From: an uncultured Treponema sp.
GTDB taxonomy: Bacteria > Spirochaetota > Spirochaetia > Treponematales > Treponemataceae
DNA length: 62,891 nt
Direction of reading: 5' to 3'
Assembly: GCA_937894335.1 (NCBI GenBank)
Contig: CALCRU010000059.1
Coordinates: 1-62,891, forward strand
A model generated the notes under the pieces. The model saw only the letters and a program-made list of their open reading frames with translations. It made no database searches and had not been told where the DNA came from. Both the position numbers and the translations under genes were made by a program. Numbering within the stretch: position 1 is the stretch's first letter; every line of letters begins with the position of its first letter. Below are positions 14,979 to 24,453 of this stretch, piece by piece.

Positions 14979-15010
14979 TTTTACTGTATTAAGTAAATAA
15001 TACAGTAAAA
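14979..15010 (-). promoter_or_regulatory. GntR/YtrA operator overlapping the promoter
   Basis: Perfect 12-bp inverted repeat TTTTACTGTATT-N8-AATACAGTAAAA. The YtrA-type core TACTGTATTA...TAATACAGTA is intact. It covers the -10 box of the promoter at 14997-15025, so occupancy would block transcription. Confidence 0.85.
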
Positions 15011-15025
15011 CAATTAAGATGTCAA
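14997..15025 (-). promoter_or_regulatory. Promoter of the GntR-ABC operon
   Basis: Minus strand TTGACA (15020-15025), 17 bp, TATTAT (14997-15002). Confidence 0.8.
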
Positions 15026-15060
15026 GCATTTTTTTTCAGCAGTTTTGCCAAAAACATCCA

Positions 15061-17267
15061 CTACTCGCTGCTCATAAGTTGCTTCAAATTCTTTGCGGCA
15101 ACACGGGTTCTGTCTGCCAAAGCCCTAAGAGATTCAACTTCTTCTGCAAGAAGTTCCGTTCCTTCGGCAATTTCAGAACTTGCGGAATCAACATTTTTAG
15201 ACGCCAAAGCAAGCTGTTCCATGTTGGAAATAACCTGAGAAGAATAGACGCTCTGTGTGGCAACAGATTCCCTCATGCGAGAAGCAGAACTTGCCATAAG
15301 TTCAGACTCTCTAGAAATGGTAACGCCAACTTCTATCTGCTCTTTTATGCTGTTGGAGGCGGCACTTACCTTTTCTACACTCTGACCGGCACCCGTACGA
15401 ATAAGTTCAAATGTTCTGTTTACTTTTTCTGTAAGTTTAACGCTTTCCTTTATGCTCTTGATTACATGGGTAACAATTTCTGCAATTTTTGTAGAGCGCG
15501 AAGAACTTTGTGCGGCTAGGTCCTTTATTTCGTGAGCAATAACGGCAAAACCTTTTCCTGCCTCGCCAGAATGAGCGGCTTCTATAGAGGCGTTCATAGA
15601 AAGAAGGTCAGTCTGTTTTGCAAAGTCGTCCAGTGCGGTAACAACAGAAAGAATTTCTGCGGAAGATTTTTGAATGTCTTCAATGACAAAGAGCAGATTG
15701 CGCATGTCATCAGAACCACTTGTAGTAAGAGTGTTCAAAGAGCGGGTAAAAGTTTCTGCAGAAACAATTCCCTCGCTTACATTTGAAATTCCCTGCATTA
15801 CGCTTTTTGTTCCGTCAGCCGTAGTTTTTATACTTTCTGTCGTGGCGTCAAATTCGGCATTCATTGAAGAAAGGGATTTTGCAAGTTGATTGATTGTATC
15901 TTCCGTGTGAGAATAAATTGAAGACCGTTTTTTAATGGCCTCCTTGATTACATCAACTTTTTCGCGAGAAGTAAATGTTGCCTTTGTAACTTCTTCTACA
16001 GAATCTGCAAGTTCTTCAGAAATGTCTGCCGTTTCAAGAGAAAGTTTCTGAGCCTTGGTAAGAATGTCTGCAATCCTGTTGCGTTGCTCTTCAGTTTCTT
16101 TTGCAAGTTTTGCAACCTGTCTTTGAGAAGCGGAAGACCTCATGCTAAGGGTAATAAAAATTGCCAGATCCAATGCAAAGAAAGAAATTGCCTGAGTCCA
16201 CATAAAGGGAACTTTTCCAATCAGCATGTAAATTACATCGTGCAGAGCAAGAATGGAACCTACAGTAAATCCAAGAAACATGTTTATTGCATAGGGTTCA
16301 TGCCTTTTTAAAGCCTTTGTAGAAGTAACAAATCCGTAAACAATTACAAGCACAATGGGAAGAAGCATTATGTTAAACAGATTGTCCATTGCAACCTGTT
16401 TTCCTATGCAGACAAAATACGACACAAAGCAGACAACCGAAAAACCGTAAGCAATGTTACGCATGAGCGCATAGTGTTTTCTGTCAAAGAAGCGGTTAAG
16501 AAAGAGAGCAAGGAAGACAAGGCTTACAGGAAGACAGGCTCGGCATAGAGAGCGGTTAAAGTTGTATGGGAATAAAATAATCTGTGAGCCTATGTCAAAC
16601 AGATAGATGCTTATGAAGAACATGCTTATTGCAAAGTTAAGATAGGCAAAATCTTTTTTGTTTCCAAGATATGTGGCAAAGCAATAAAGCATTATAAAGA
16701 CGCACAGGAATGTAAGGATTAAAAAAAAGCGCTGTCCAAACTGATTGTGTATTATGTTTTCAAACCAAGCTTCTTCAGAATTGTCAAAGGAAAAACTTAA
16801 GTCTACAAGACGGTCTGTAGGACAGTAGAGCCTTACCGCAAGAAAAACGAACCGTCATGAACTGCAGAAAGAGGAATGCATATGTCTGTGTTTTCTTCAA
16901 CGCGAACCACATCCTTAGGAGGCATCATTCCTCTGGAGCCTATAAACACACCGTCGGCATATACTTCTGCGGCTGCATTAATGTGATCAATTCCAATCCA
17001 CAGTTGGGAAGAATTGCTAAGCTGAAGGGGAACCGCAACATTGGCACGGACCCACACATAATGCGTGTCTCCCACATCAATAAAAGTCTGATCTAAGGTT
17101 TTCCAAGTATGGTCATCATAATCCGGCTGTGACCATGCTACATCATCGCCCACAAAATACTTCCACGAAGGCTGAATGTTAACAGAAATCCGGCTTGAAG
17201 CATAGCAAGATGAAAAGGCAAGAAAAACAAAAAGAATAGAAAAGAATACTTTCTTTAAAGAAAACAT
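15061..17267 (-). pseudogene. 7TMR-DISM methyl-accepting protein, interrupted by one frameshift
   Basis: Two reading frames are parts of one receptor. The first (16833-17267) has a signal peptide and a jelly-roll-like extracellular domain (SWSQ-type DYDDHTWKTLD, YVWVRANV, IDHINAAAEVYADG) and stops after DGSFFLR. A shift into the adjacent frame at a short A-run (16843-16847, T5 on the coding strand) reads LAVRLYCPTDRLVDLSF through 16833 and joins the second frame (15061-16692), which has seven TM segments and a chemotaxis signalling domain (tip KQTDLLSMNASIEAAHSGEA). One extra T would give an intact protein of about 735 residues. It could be a real mutation, a slippage site or an assembly error. 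Confidence 0.85.
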
Positions 17268-17344
17268 AAAACTCTCCCTTTACTTTGTATACTTAATAAA
17301 GTTTACCCTAAACTTATTTTTTTTCTACTGCTAGCATACATATA

Positions 17345-17373
17345 TTGCGAAATTCCTTATAAAATAATATAGT
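17345..17373 (+). promoter_or_regulatory. Promoter of the channel operon
   Basis: TTGCGA (17345-17350), 17 bp, TATAGT (17368-17373). The ATG is 13 nt further on. Confidence 0.5.
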
Positions 17374-17386
17374 TATATTAGGCATT

Positions 17387-18562
17387 ATGAAAAATACCAG
17401 AAGCAACAGACTCAAGCATTTTATAAGGACGCTAAAGTACATTCTAAAAAATCCCCTCACCTATATCTGGATTTTAATCCTTATAATAATTGCAATTGCA
17501 ACTATTGTAGTATTTAAGACAGAAACTCAGACAGAAAGCGGCATAGAAACCATGTTTGATTCAGTGTGGTTTACCCTTGTTGCCGTTTTTGCAGCCTACT
17601 TCGACTACTGCGTAAAATCAGTTCCAGGAAGAATGTCTGCCCTAATTCTGCTTGTGTTCGGAATGCTTCTGTTTGGAGCAGTTACTGGTAAACTAGCCTC
17701 TTACTTTACAGATTTACAGATAAAAAAAAATAAAGGCCTAAGGAAGTTGCGGACTATGAAAGGACATTTTTTGTTATGCGGATGGCGTCCCGGATTTGAA
17801 AAAATTCTTGACAGCGTGTTAAACTCCAATCCCGACATTACCCCCGACATGATTGTCATGGTAAACGATGCTGCCGACCAGGTTGAACAGCTGCGCTCTG
17901 ACTCCAGATTTAAAGAACTGAACTATGTTGCAGGAGACTTTGCCGACGAAGCCACACTCATGAGAGCACAGATTACAACTGCAGAAAGGGCACTGGTCAT
18001 CTGCGACAAGGCAAAACAGTATTCAGACCTAGAAATTGACTCTCGTACGGTTCTTGCAGTTCTTACTATGGAAAACATAAATCCCGGAATTTATATTGCG
18101 GCGGAACTTATTGATGCAAAATTCCAGAAACACCTTGAACTTGCCCACTGCGACGAAATAATCCTTACTCAGGATTACGAGCACAGTCTTCTGGCAACAG
18201 CGTCTTCTGGCATGGGCTACAGCAATGTAATCCGCGCCCTAATCAGTGACGATGCAGACACGGGAATAATCATAGAAAACATTCCGTCTACCTTTGTAGG
18301 AAAAACTTACGGCGAATATCAGGCCAGTGTGGAAAAAAACAATAAGGAAAACGAAGTGCTTGTAGGTCTCCTGCTTAACACTGGAAATTTTCATCAGCGT
18401 AGAAAAGACGCCTTAAGGGAAGCACAGAAAAATCCCGACATAAAGCAAATTGTAAGCGACTTGAAGAAGGTAAAAACACTTAAGAGCAACCAGCCTCTTC
18501 TTACGCCTTCAAAAGATTTTGTCATTCAAAAAAATACAAAAGCAATTTTAGTCAGAGGTTAA
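17387..18562 (+). CDS. Two-TM ion channel with RCK (TrkA-N) domain, atypical filter
   Basis: Protein of 391 residues: TM1 (residues 26-44), pore helix and loop (57-75), TM2 (84-105), then a Rossmann RCK/TrkA-N domain (HFLLCGWRPGFEKIL ... YVAGDFADEATLMRA). This is the layout of RCK-gated potassium channels, but where TVGYGD is expected the sequence reads FAAYFD (68-73), so potassium selectivity cannot be assumed. The flanking pore-helix Trp and the GRMSALILLVFGMLLFG inner helix are conserved. A separate cNMP-binding protein starts four bases after the stop, which suggests a two-part ligand-gated channel. Confidence 0.8.
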   Translation: MKNTRSNRLKHFIRTLKYILKNPLTYIWILILIIIAIATIVVFKTETQTESGIETMFDSVWFTLVAVFAAYFDYCVKSVPGRMSALILLVFGMLLFGAVTGKLASYFTDLQIKKNKGLRKLRTMKGHFLLCGWRPGFEKILDSVLNSNPDITPDMIVMVNDAADQVEQLRSDSRFKELNYVAGDFADEATLMRAQITTAERALVICDKAKQYSDLEIDSRTVLAVLTMENINPGIYIAAELIDAKFQKHLELAHCDEIILTQDYEHSLLATASSGMGYSNVIRALISDDADTGIIIENIPSTFVGKTYGEYQASVEKNNKENEVLVGLLLNTGNFHQRRKDALREAQKNPDIKQIVSDLKKVKTLKSNQPLLTPSKDFVIQKNTKAILVRG

Positions 18563-18566
18563 CAAC

Positions 18567-19082
18567 ATGGATAAATTTGAAGAAGTCCTTCCAAAACTTA
18601 TAAGCATAAAGCTGTTCTCTGATTTTTCCGCAGACAACGAAAACGACCGCCGCATTTTAAAGATGGTATACGAAAACATGACTCTTGAATCTTACCCAAA
18701 GGATTCAGTCATCATACAGGAAGGAAAATACGGTGACTCTTTTTTCATTCTGTACAAGGGAAGTGTAAAAGTTTGCAGGGAAACTCCTGCTGGAGACATT
18801 ATAGCCCTTGCAGACCTTAATTCTTCCCAGAGCATTTTCTTTGGCGAAACAGCCCTTATAAGCAACGAGCCAAGAACTGCAACCGTAAAGGCAACCAGTG
18901 ACTGCCAGTGCATTGTGCTTTCCAGCAAAAAATTTCTTGACATCTGCGAAAAGGAACCTCTCCTTGGTTACCGTGTTACCCTGCACATTGCACAGAACAT
19001 GGCTCGCACCATAAGGGATGTTAACAGCGACAAGGCAACCCTTTACGCCGCCCTCTTCAGCGAAATAGAATCTGGCATGTAG
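18567..19082 (+). CDS. Cyclic-nucleotide-binding-domain protein
   Basis: Protein of 171 residues with a single cNMP-binding beta-roll: YPKDSVIIQEGKYGDSFFIL, then the phosphate-binding cassette FFGETALISNEPRTATVKA with the conserved Glu and Arg. No DNA-binding helix-turn-helix follows. The remainder is a helical C-terminus, so it is a sensor or regulatory subunit rather than a Crp-type activator. AGAGG precedes the ATG and the gene is coupled to the channel gene. It probably confers cAMP, cGMP or c-di-AMP responsiveness on the channel. Confidence 0.82.
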   Translation: MDKFEEVLPKLISIKLFSDFSADNENDRRILKMVYENMTLESYPKDSVIIQEGKYGDSFFILYKGSVKVCRETPAGDIIALADLNSSQSIFFGETALISNEPRTATVKATSDCQCIVLSSKKFLDICEKEPLLGYRVTLHIAQNMARTIRDVNSDKATLYAALFSEIESGM

Positions 19083-19090
19083 CGTTAACC

Positions 19091-20521
19091 TTACGCAAGT
19101 TTTACAGGCTCGTACTCAAGGCGAAGTTTTGGCAGTTCGCTAATTTCTGTGTAGGAATTAAAGAGCCAATCTTCTCCTTCCTCTGCGTTTTTTCCGTCAG
19201 CAGGGGGAGCAAAAATGTTCAGCGTAAAATCCACCGGAGAAGAAATTCTGTTTGCAAAAAAGTATGGCATAAGATCTATGCATTTTGTTCCAGGCGCTTT
19301 GTAAAACCACCATCCGTCTAGTTCAACCGTAAGGTTAAGATCCAACAGGCTGTCTTCAAAATAAAGTTCCGCATAGTGGGGAGTCGCACTTACATGCATT
19401 GCAAGAGAAATCCCTTCCGCGTCTTCTGAATTTGTCCAGCGAAGTCTGCAGGGCAGGGAAACTTCTTCGGCACTTTCTATCTTTCGTCTAAAGAATTCTC
19501 TATGCAGACGCTCTCGGTAAGAAGCAAGAAGAGGCTGCTCTATTCCCACATTGTGATTGTTGGGATCGGTAACTTCAAGTCCAAGTCTTCCGTCATCTCT
19601 AAACTGATACATTGTAAATGCAGAAAGCCATTTTTCACTGTCGCTACTCAGTCTGTCCATAAAATGCGACATCATGGCCGCCTGTTCGTAAGGACCAGAC
19701 ACATCTCCGTCGGCATTAAGTTCAGAAAGCACAAAGGGCTTTTTTGTTCCAGTAATTTCGCAAAGTCTGTGGTATGTTTTTTTTGCCTTGTCATAAACTG
19801 CATCAACATTGTAGGCTTCGTAGCAGGAAGTTTCTTTTGTAGCCACATCAACAGGCCATCCCCAGTGAAGAGAAAGATACTGGTCTCCTGACCAATAGTC
19901 TGTTTCTTTAAACGCCTGCAAAAATTCATCTTCCATTTCTATGCGACCAAGTTCGTCTTCCCACATACCTGCACATAAAATCATCTTTACATTTGGAGCG
20001 TGACGGTGCATGACGCGGCATACCATTACATAAAAGTCGGCAAGCTGCTGATAGGTGGCACGCTTTGTAAAGCAGAACCATCCCCCAGTGCATTCATGGT
20101 TTACCCTAAGAAGAACTCTTCCGTAGGGACGCAGGTCGTTTGCAAGAAGGACAATGTCTTCTTCCTTAAGCGTTGGATCAATTGTAAGGGTAAGCACAAC
20201 ATCCATTCCGTGTCTGCGGATTTCCTTCATAAAGACAAAGGGTTCGTCATTAAGCCGACCTTCCCGGCCCCCACGATAGGGAAAATAATCTTCGTAAGGA
20301 TAGTCCCATGCACCCGAAGGAGTTTCCTGAGGGCAGGCAATACTTGCTCGCACAGGCCATGTTTTTTCGTTGGGATAGTAAGTGTACATGAGGCTGATTC
20401 CCCTGTGTAGCGTTCCCATTTTTTGCAGAATGTAATCCTGATTAACATAAAGTCCGCGCTCACTGCCGTCACCCAAATCAAGGGCGCATTCGGCTGGTTT
20501 TAAAACAACTTTCCTTGCCAT
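19091..20521 (-). CDS. Glycoside hydrolase of GH26/clan A type (putative)
   Basis: Cytoplasmic-looking protein of 476 residues starting MARKVVLKPAEC (20521, preceded by TGAGGA). A TIM-barrel with RVNHECTGGWFCF near residue 165 resembles the GH26 acid/base box (HExxGxW), and FVLSELNADG near 270 places a second Glu as candidate nucleophile. The C-terminal 140 residues form a beta-rich domain (RLRWTNSEDAEGISLAMHV). Mannan or glucan hydrolysis is plausible. The lack of a signal peptide argues for acting on imported oligosaccharides. Family assignment is by motif only. Confidence 0.6.
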   Translation of the reverse strand: MARKVVLKPAECALDLGDGSERGLYVNQDYILQKMGTLHRGISLMYTYYPNEKTWPVRASIACPQETPSGAWDYPYEDYFPYRGGREGRLNDEPFVFMKEIRRHGMDVVLTLTIDPTLKEEDIVLLANDLRPYGRVLLRVNHECTGGWFCFTKRATYQQLADFYVMVCRVMHRHAPNVKMILCAGMWEDELGRIEMEDEFLQAFKETDYWSGDQYLSLHWGWPVDVATKETSCYEAYNVDAVYDKAKKTYHRLCEITGTKKPFVLSELNADGDVSGPYEQAAMMSHFMDRLSSDSEKWLSAFTMYQFRDDGRLGLEVTDPNNHNVGIEQPLLASYRERLHREFFRRKIESAEEVSLPCRLRWTNSEDAEGISLAMHVSATPHYAELYFEDSLLDLNLTVELDGWWFYKAPGTKCIDLMPYFFANRISSPVDFTLNIFAPPADGKNAEEGEDWLFNSYTEISELPKLRLEYEPVKLA

Positions 20522-20638
20522 AGATTCCTCACTGCCCAAAGTATAAGGTGCGGTCAAAAACTTGTCTACATAAATTTTTTGATTTCCTATACCGTAAAAA
20601 TCAGTGTAGACCTAGGGCTTTTAATTCCCAGCCTTCTG

Positions 20639-20647
20639 TGATAAAAT
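20639..20647 (+). promoter_or_regulatory. Extended -10 promoter for leaderless argC
   Basis: TGaTAAAAT (20639-20647), six nt before the ATG at 20654. No Shine-Dalgarno is present and the -35 match is poor. Confidence 0.5.
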
Positions 20648-20653
20648 GCGCTT

Positions 20654-21601
20654 ATGAAGACAAAGGTATTTATAGACGGAAGCGAAGGCACTACAGGGTT
20701 ACGCATTCACGAGCGTTTTGAAAATCGTGACGATATAGAAATTTTAAAAATCAGTTCTGAACTTCGCAAGGACAGCGCAGAGCGAAGCAGGCTGATTAAC
20801 GAGTCTGACATTACTTTTTTGTGTCTTCCTGACAATGCAGCAAGAGAAGCTGTTTCTTTGGTAAAAAATGACAAGGTTTGCATTATAGACACTTCAACGG
20901 CTCACAGGACAGAAAACGGTTGGGCTTACGGATTCCCTGAACTTTCTGCAGAACACAGATCCAGTATCCGTAAGGGAAAAAGAATTGCGGTTCCCGGGTG
21001 TTATGCCTCTGGATTCATTTCCCTTGCTTACCCCCTTGTTAAAAAAGGAATTGCTCCAAGTAACTATCCATTTTCAATTTTTGCAGTTTCTGGTTACAGC
21101 GGTGGCGGTAAGAAACTTATTGCAACTTACGAAGAAGAAGGCCGCGACAAAAAATTTGATTCCGCAAGAATGTACGCTTGGTCTCAGGAACACAAGCACT
21201 TAAAAGAAATGAAGGCTGTTCCTGGTCTTGCAAATGAGCCACTCTTTTGCCCAATAACAACAAACTATCACAGCGGAATGATTGTTCAAGTTCCACTGTA
21301 CACTTCCCTGCTTTCTAAGAAAATGACTCCTAGGGAAGTCCACGACTTTTTTGCAGAATACTATGCAGAAGAAAAATTCATAAGGGTAATACCCTTTGGC
21401 GCCGAAGCAGAAGCCGGAGGTGCACTATTTTCTGACGCCTGTGCAGGATGGGACGGTATGGAAATTTTTGTTACGGGTAACGATGAGCGTCTTGTTGTTG
21501 CCTCAAGATTTGACAACTTGGGAAAAGGCGCTTCTGGTGCGGCTGTGCAGTGTCTTAACATTGTGCTTGGCTGTGATGAAGCAAAAGGATTGGTTTTGTA
21601 A
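20654..21601 (+). CDS. argC: N-acetyl-gamma-glutamyl-phosphate reductase, short (type 2) form
   Basis: Protein of 315 residues. N-terminal NADP-binding loop KVFIDGSEGTTGLRIHERF, catalytic Cys in AVPGCYASGF near residue 116, and VSGYSGGGKKLI and TTNYHSGMIVQVPL typical of ArgC. The length fits the short ArgC2 class. It reduces N-acetylglutamyl-phosphate to the semialdehyde in arginine synthesis. Its stop overlaps the next start in TAATG, so it is translationally coupled to iorA, an unexpected partner. An LysY-like or related semialdehyde dehydrogenase role cannot be excluded. Confidence 0.85.
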   Translation: MKTKVFIDGSEGTTGLRIHERFENRDDIEILKISSELRKDSAERSRLINESDITFLCLPDNAAREAVSLVKNDKVCIIDTSTAHRTENGWAYGFPELSAEHRSSIRKGKRIAVPGCYASGFISLAYPLVKKGIAPSNYPFSIFAVSGYSGGGKKLIATYEEEGRDKKFDSARMYAWSQEHKHLKEMKAVPGLANEPLFCPITTNYHSGMIVQVPLYTSLLSKKMTPREVHDFFAEYYAEEKFIRVIPFGAEAEAGGALFSDACAGWDGMEIFVTGNDERLVVASRFDNLGKGASGAAVQCLNIVLGCDEAKGLVL

Positions 21602-23427
21602 TGTCTTTGCAAATGGTAATGGGAAATCAGGCTATTGCATTTGGTGCTATGGCTGCTGGCGTAAATCTGGTTGCAGGATATCCTGGAACACCTTCCTCAG
21701 AAATTATAGAAACGATTGCAAAGCATCGTGAAAAAACTGGTGTTTATGTTGAATGGTCTGTAAACGAAAAGGCGGCTGCAGAAGTTGCGGCAGGTGCCTC
21801 TTACGCAGGTTCCAGAACCATGATTACCATGAAGCAGGTTGGACTGAATGTTGCCAGCGATCCAGTAATGTGTCTTGCCTATGTAGGAATAAAGGGCGGC
21901 ATGGTAATTGTTTCTGCGGATGACCCTGGCCCAATTTCTAGCCAGACAGAACAGGACTCCCGTGCATTTGGCAAATACTCTAAACTGCCTGTGCTTGATC
22001 CCTCCACTCCTTACGAAGCATACTGCATGGTGCAGGAAGCATTTGAACTGTCAGAAAAATATGGAACTCCAGTAATCCTGCGTCCCACAACACGCGTTTG
22101 TCATGCATACGAAAGCATGGAAGTTCCACAACTGCCGCTCCAGCGCCCGCGGGGTGCATTTGAAAAAGAGCCTTTGCGCTGGGTTATTTTTCCAAAACTG
22201 TCTTTTAACAACCATAAGAAAATTTTTGAACGAAACACAAAAACTTTACCCGAAGAATTTTCCCAGTCAGAACTTAACAGAATTGAAGGCGCGGGCGCTT
22301 TTGGCATTGCTACTGGCGGTATTTCTTATGCCTATGTAAAGGAAGCCCTTGCAAACCTTAACATGACTGATGTAGCGGTTTTAAAAATCGGAACTCCTTA
22401 TCCCTTTCCGGAAGAACTGGGCAAAAAGTTTCTGTCTTCATGCAAAAAAGTTCTTGTGGTAGAAGAACTTGATTCGGTAATAGAAGATGAACTGATTTTT
22501 TTGCTTGGAAAAAATCACATTGAAACCCAAGTGTACGGAAAGCGAACTGGAGATATTCCCTGTGCAGGAGAAAACACAGTCGCCCTTGTAGAAGAAGCAG
22601 TGCGTTCATTTGTAAACGGAACAGAACCACTGTCCAAGGCAGAAGAAAAGCCCACTGTCCAGACTCCAGACTTACCCGTAAGACCTCCAGTTTTGTGTGC
22701 AGGCTGCCCCCACAGAGGCTCCTTCTATGCAGTAAAAAAAGCCATGAAGGGAAAAAAGACAGTCTACTGCGGAGACATAGGATGCTACACCTTGGGAAAC
22801 GCAAAGCCCCTAGACATGTGCGACACTTGTCTTTGCATGGGAGCAGACATTACCATGGCTCAGGGATTTTACCACAACGAACCAGACGCATACTGTTTTT
22901 CTTTCATAGGGGATTCAACATTCTTTGCTTCTGGCATAACGGGCGTAGTCAATGCAGTATACAATCAGGCCCACATAACACTTTGCGTACTCGACAACTC
23001 TACCACGGCAATGACAGGACATCAGCCCCATCCGGGAACAGGCCACACCATGATGGGAGACATTACCGAAAAAATCAGCATAGAAAAAATTCTTACTGCT
23101 GTGGGTGTTAATCCTGTAATAGAGGTGGACCCATTTAATCTTGAGCAGGCAGTTAAGGCCGTTAAGGAAGCAAGCGAAGCAGAAGGAGTAAGTGCGGTAA
23201 TCTTTAAGTCGCCCTGCATTTCAATAGCGCAGAAAGTAGGCTACACATTCCCCAAATGCAAAAGCGTAGATGCAGTAAAATGCATAGGCTGCAGAAAATG
23301 CATTAACGAACTGGGATGTCCTGCAATCTCCCTGCTCATAAAGGACAAGAAGCCGGTAATAGACCAGTCACTTTGCACCGGATGCTCACTGTGTGCCCAA
23401 GTTTGTCCTGCAAATGCAATAGGGTAA
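21601..23427 (+). CDS. iorA: Indolepyruvate:ferredoxin oxidoreductase, alpha subunit
   Basis: Protein of 608 residues. The N-terminal pyrimidine domain (MGNQAIAFGAMAAGVNLVAG) is followed by the TPP/Mg-binding domain (YCGDIGCYTLGN, GDSTFFASGITG, LDNSTTAMTG) near 385-480. The C-terminus carries a double 4Fe-4S ferredoxin module with eight Cys (CIGCRKCINELGCP, CTGCSLCAQVCP). With IorB it oxidatively decarboxylates arylpyruvates from aromatic amino acid transamination to aryl-CoA, passing electrons to ferredoxin. It is coupled to argC by TAATG. Its partner iorB lies 1 kb downstream beyond an opposing transporter gene. Confidence 0.95.
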   Translation: MSLQMVMGNQAIAFGAMAAGVNLVAGYPGTPSSEIIETIAKHREKTGVYVEWSVNEKAAAEVAAGASYAGSRTMITMKQVGLNVASDPVMCLAYVGIKGGMVIVSADDPGPISSQTEQDSRAFGKYSKLPVLDPSTPYEAYCMVQEAFELSEKYGTPVILRPTTRVCHAYESMEVPQLPLQRPRGAFEKEPLRWVIFPKLSFNNHKKIFERNTKTLPEEFSQSELNRIEGAGAFGIATGGISYAYVKEALANLNMTDVAVLKIGTPYPFPEELGKKFLSSCKKVLVVEELDSVIEDELIFLLGKNHIETQVYGKRTGDIPCAGENTVALVEEAVRSFVNGTEPLSKAEEKPTVQTPDLPVRPPVLCAGCPHRGSFYAVKKAMKGKKTVYCGDIGCYTLGNAKPLDMCDTCLCMGADITMAQGFYHNEPDAYCFSFIGDSTFFASGITGVVNAVYNQAHITLCVLDNSTTAMTGHQPHPGTGHTMMGDITEKISIEKILTAVGVNPVIEVDPFNLEQAVKAVKEASEAEGVSAVIFKSPCISIAQKVGYTFPKCKSVDAVKCIGCRKCINELGCPAISLLIKDKKPVIDQSLCTGCSLCAQVCPANAIG

Positions 23428-24375
23428 CTAGAAGAAGCGCTCTGCAACAGCAATGCTTACAGGCAGAGTAAGAATGCAGAGTGCGCTTGTTACCACAACA
23501 ATCATGCTTGCATAAGATTCATCTTTTCCAAAAATGACAGCAAAGGAAGAAACGCTCATTCCCACAGGACAAAGGGCCGCAATGTAAACAACATAACTCA
23601 TCAGGCGAATGTTTTCAAAATTCTTAAACACGATGATGGAAGCCCATGCCAGAAAGAACATTACCACAGCAGAAAGCACAAGACGCAGAAGGCTCACCTT
23701 TACCACGCGAAGAACATATTCTTTAAGAGAAGTTTTTGGACGCTGAAAAGTTGCAAAGAGCATTCCCAAAAGAAGCATGGAAACAGCAGTATTCATGTCG
23801 CCAATGTATGCACATGGAGTTGCAATAAGAGACGGAAGTCTGTAGGGCACGCAGAAAATTACTATGCCTGCAAGAACTGCAAGAATGCTGGGGTTTGTAA
23901 TCACCTTAACAAAATTCATTTTTCCTGCAATCATGTAGTAACCTACAGTCCACAGCCAGATGTTAAAGGCCGCAAGAAATCCCATAAGATAAAAAGTTCC
24001 CTCAGAACCAAACACTCCGTTTATAAGGGGAATGCCAATGAATCCGCAGTTGGTAAAAATTACCGAAAGCTTGTCCAAACAGTCAAGACTTCTTGCACTT
24101 TCTTTTTTTGAACGACAAAAGATAAGAGCAATAATCGTAAGTGCCAGCAGAGAAACAAAAGAAAGAAGAATGACAATAAAAAGCTCGCGAAGTTTCTGAG
24201 AAGAAAACTCCTTGTCAAAGGAACACAAAATAAGACAGGGGTTGATTACATAAAGAAGAAGTTTGCTAAAGAACTGCTCTTCCGTCTTGGAAAACTTAAA
24301 GGCCTTTGTAACGGCAAAACCGATTACCGCAATAACCGCCATAATGGCAAGCTGTTTTAAAACTACCAGATACAT
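23428..24375 (-). CDS. AEC-family (auxin efflux carrier-like) transporter
   Basis: Membrane protein of 315 residues with about ten TM segments. The AEC-type crossover motifs are NPCLILCSFDKEFS near the N-terminus, NCGFIGIPLINGVFG near residue 110 and ALCPVGMSVSSF near 275. Bacterial AEC carriers usually export or exchange organic acids such as malate or malonate. The start at 24375 is chosen because a consensus promoter (TTGCAA-17-TATAAT) ends nine nt upstream, giving an almost leaderless message. A longer frame would begin upstream of that promoter. It is convergent with iorA, sharing no bases. Confidence 0.85.
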   Translation of the reverse strand: MYLVVLKQLAIMAVIAVIGFAVTKAFKFSKTEEQFFSKLLLYVINPCLILCSFDKEFSSQKLRELFIVILLSFVSLLALTIIALIFCRSKKESARSLDCLDKLSVIFTNCGFIGIPLINGVFGSEGTFYLMGFLAAFNIWLWTVGYYMIAGKMNFVKVITNPSILAVLAGIVIFCVPYRLPSLIATPCAYIGDMNTAVSMLLLGMLFATFQRPKTSLKEYVLRVVKVSLLRLVLSAVVMFFLAWASIIVFKNFENIRLMSYVVYIAALCPVGMSVSSFAVIFGKDESYASMIVVVTSALCILTLPVSIAVAERFF

Positions 24376-24384
24376 GATAAATTG

Positions 24385-24436
24385 ATTATACGAAATTAAA
24401 ACAAGTGTTGCAATCAGACCCAAGCTGATGTATACT
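24385..24436. promoter_or_regulatory. Divergent promoters sharing one palindromic -35 box
   Basis: The self-complementary hexamer TTGCAA (24408-24413) is exactly 17 bp from TATACT (24431-24436) on the plus strand, reading iorB, and exactly 17 bp from TATAAT (24385-24390) on the minus strand, reading the AEC carrier. Simultaneous polymerase binding would be impossible. Confidence 0.75.
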
Positions 24437-24453
24437 TTGAACGCGAGGAAAAC

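Noticed and set aside
16833..16850. Programmed -1 frameshift in the 7TM receptor
   Set aside because: The zero-frame codons TCG TTT TTC do not form a proper X XXY YYZ heptamer and no downstream stimulator is obvious. A mutation or sequencing indel is simpler.
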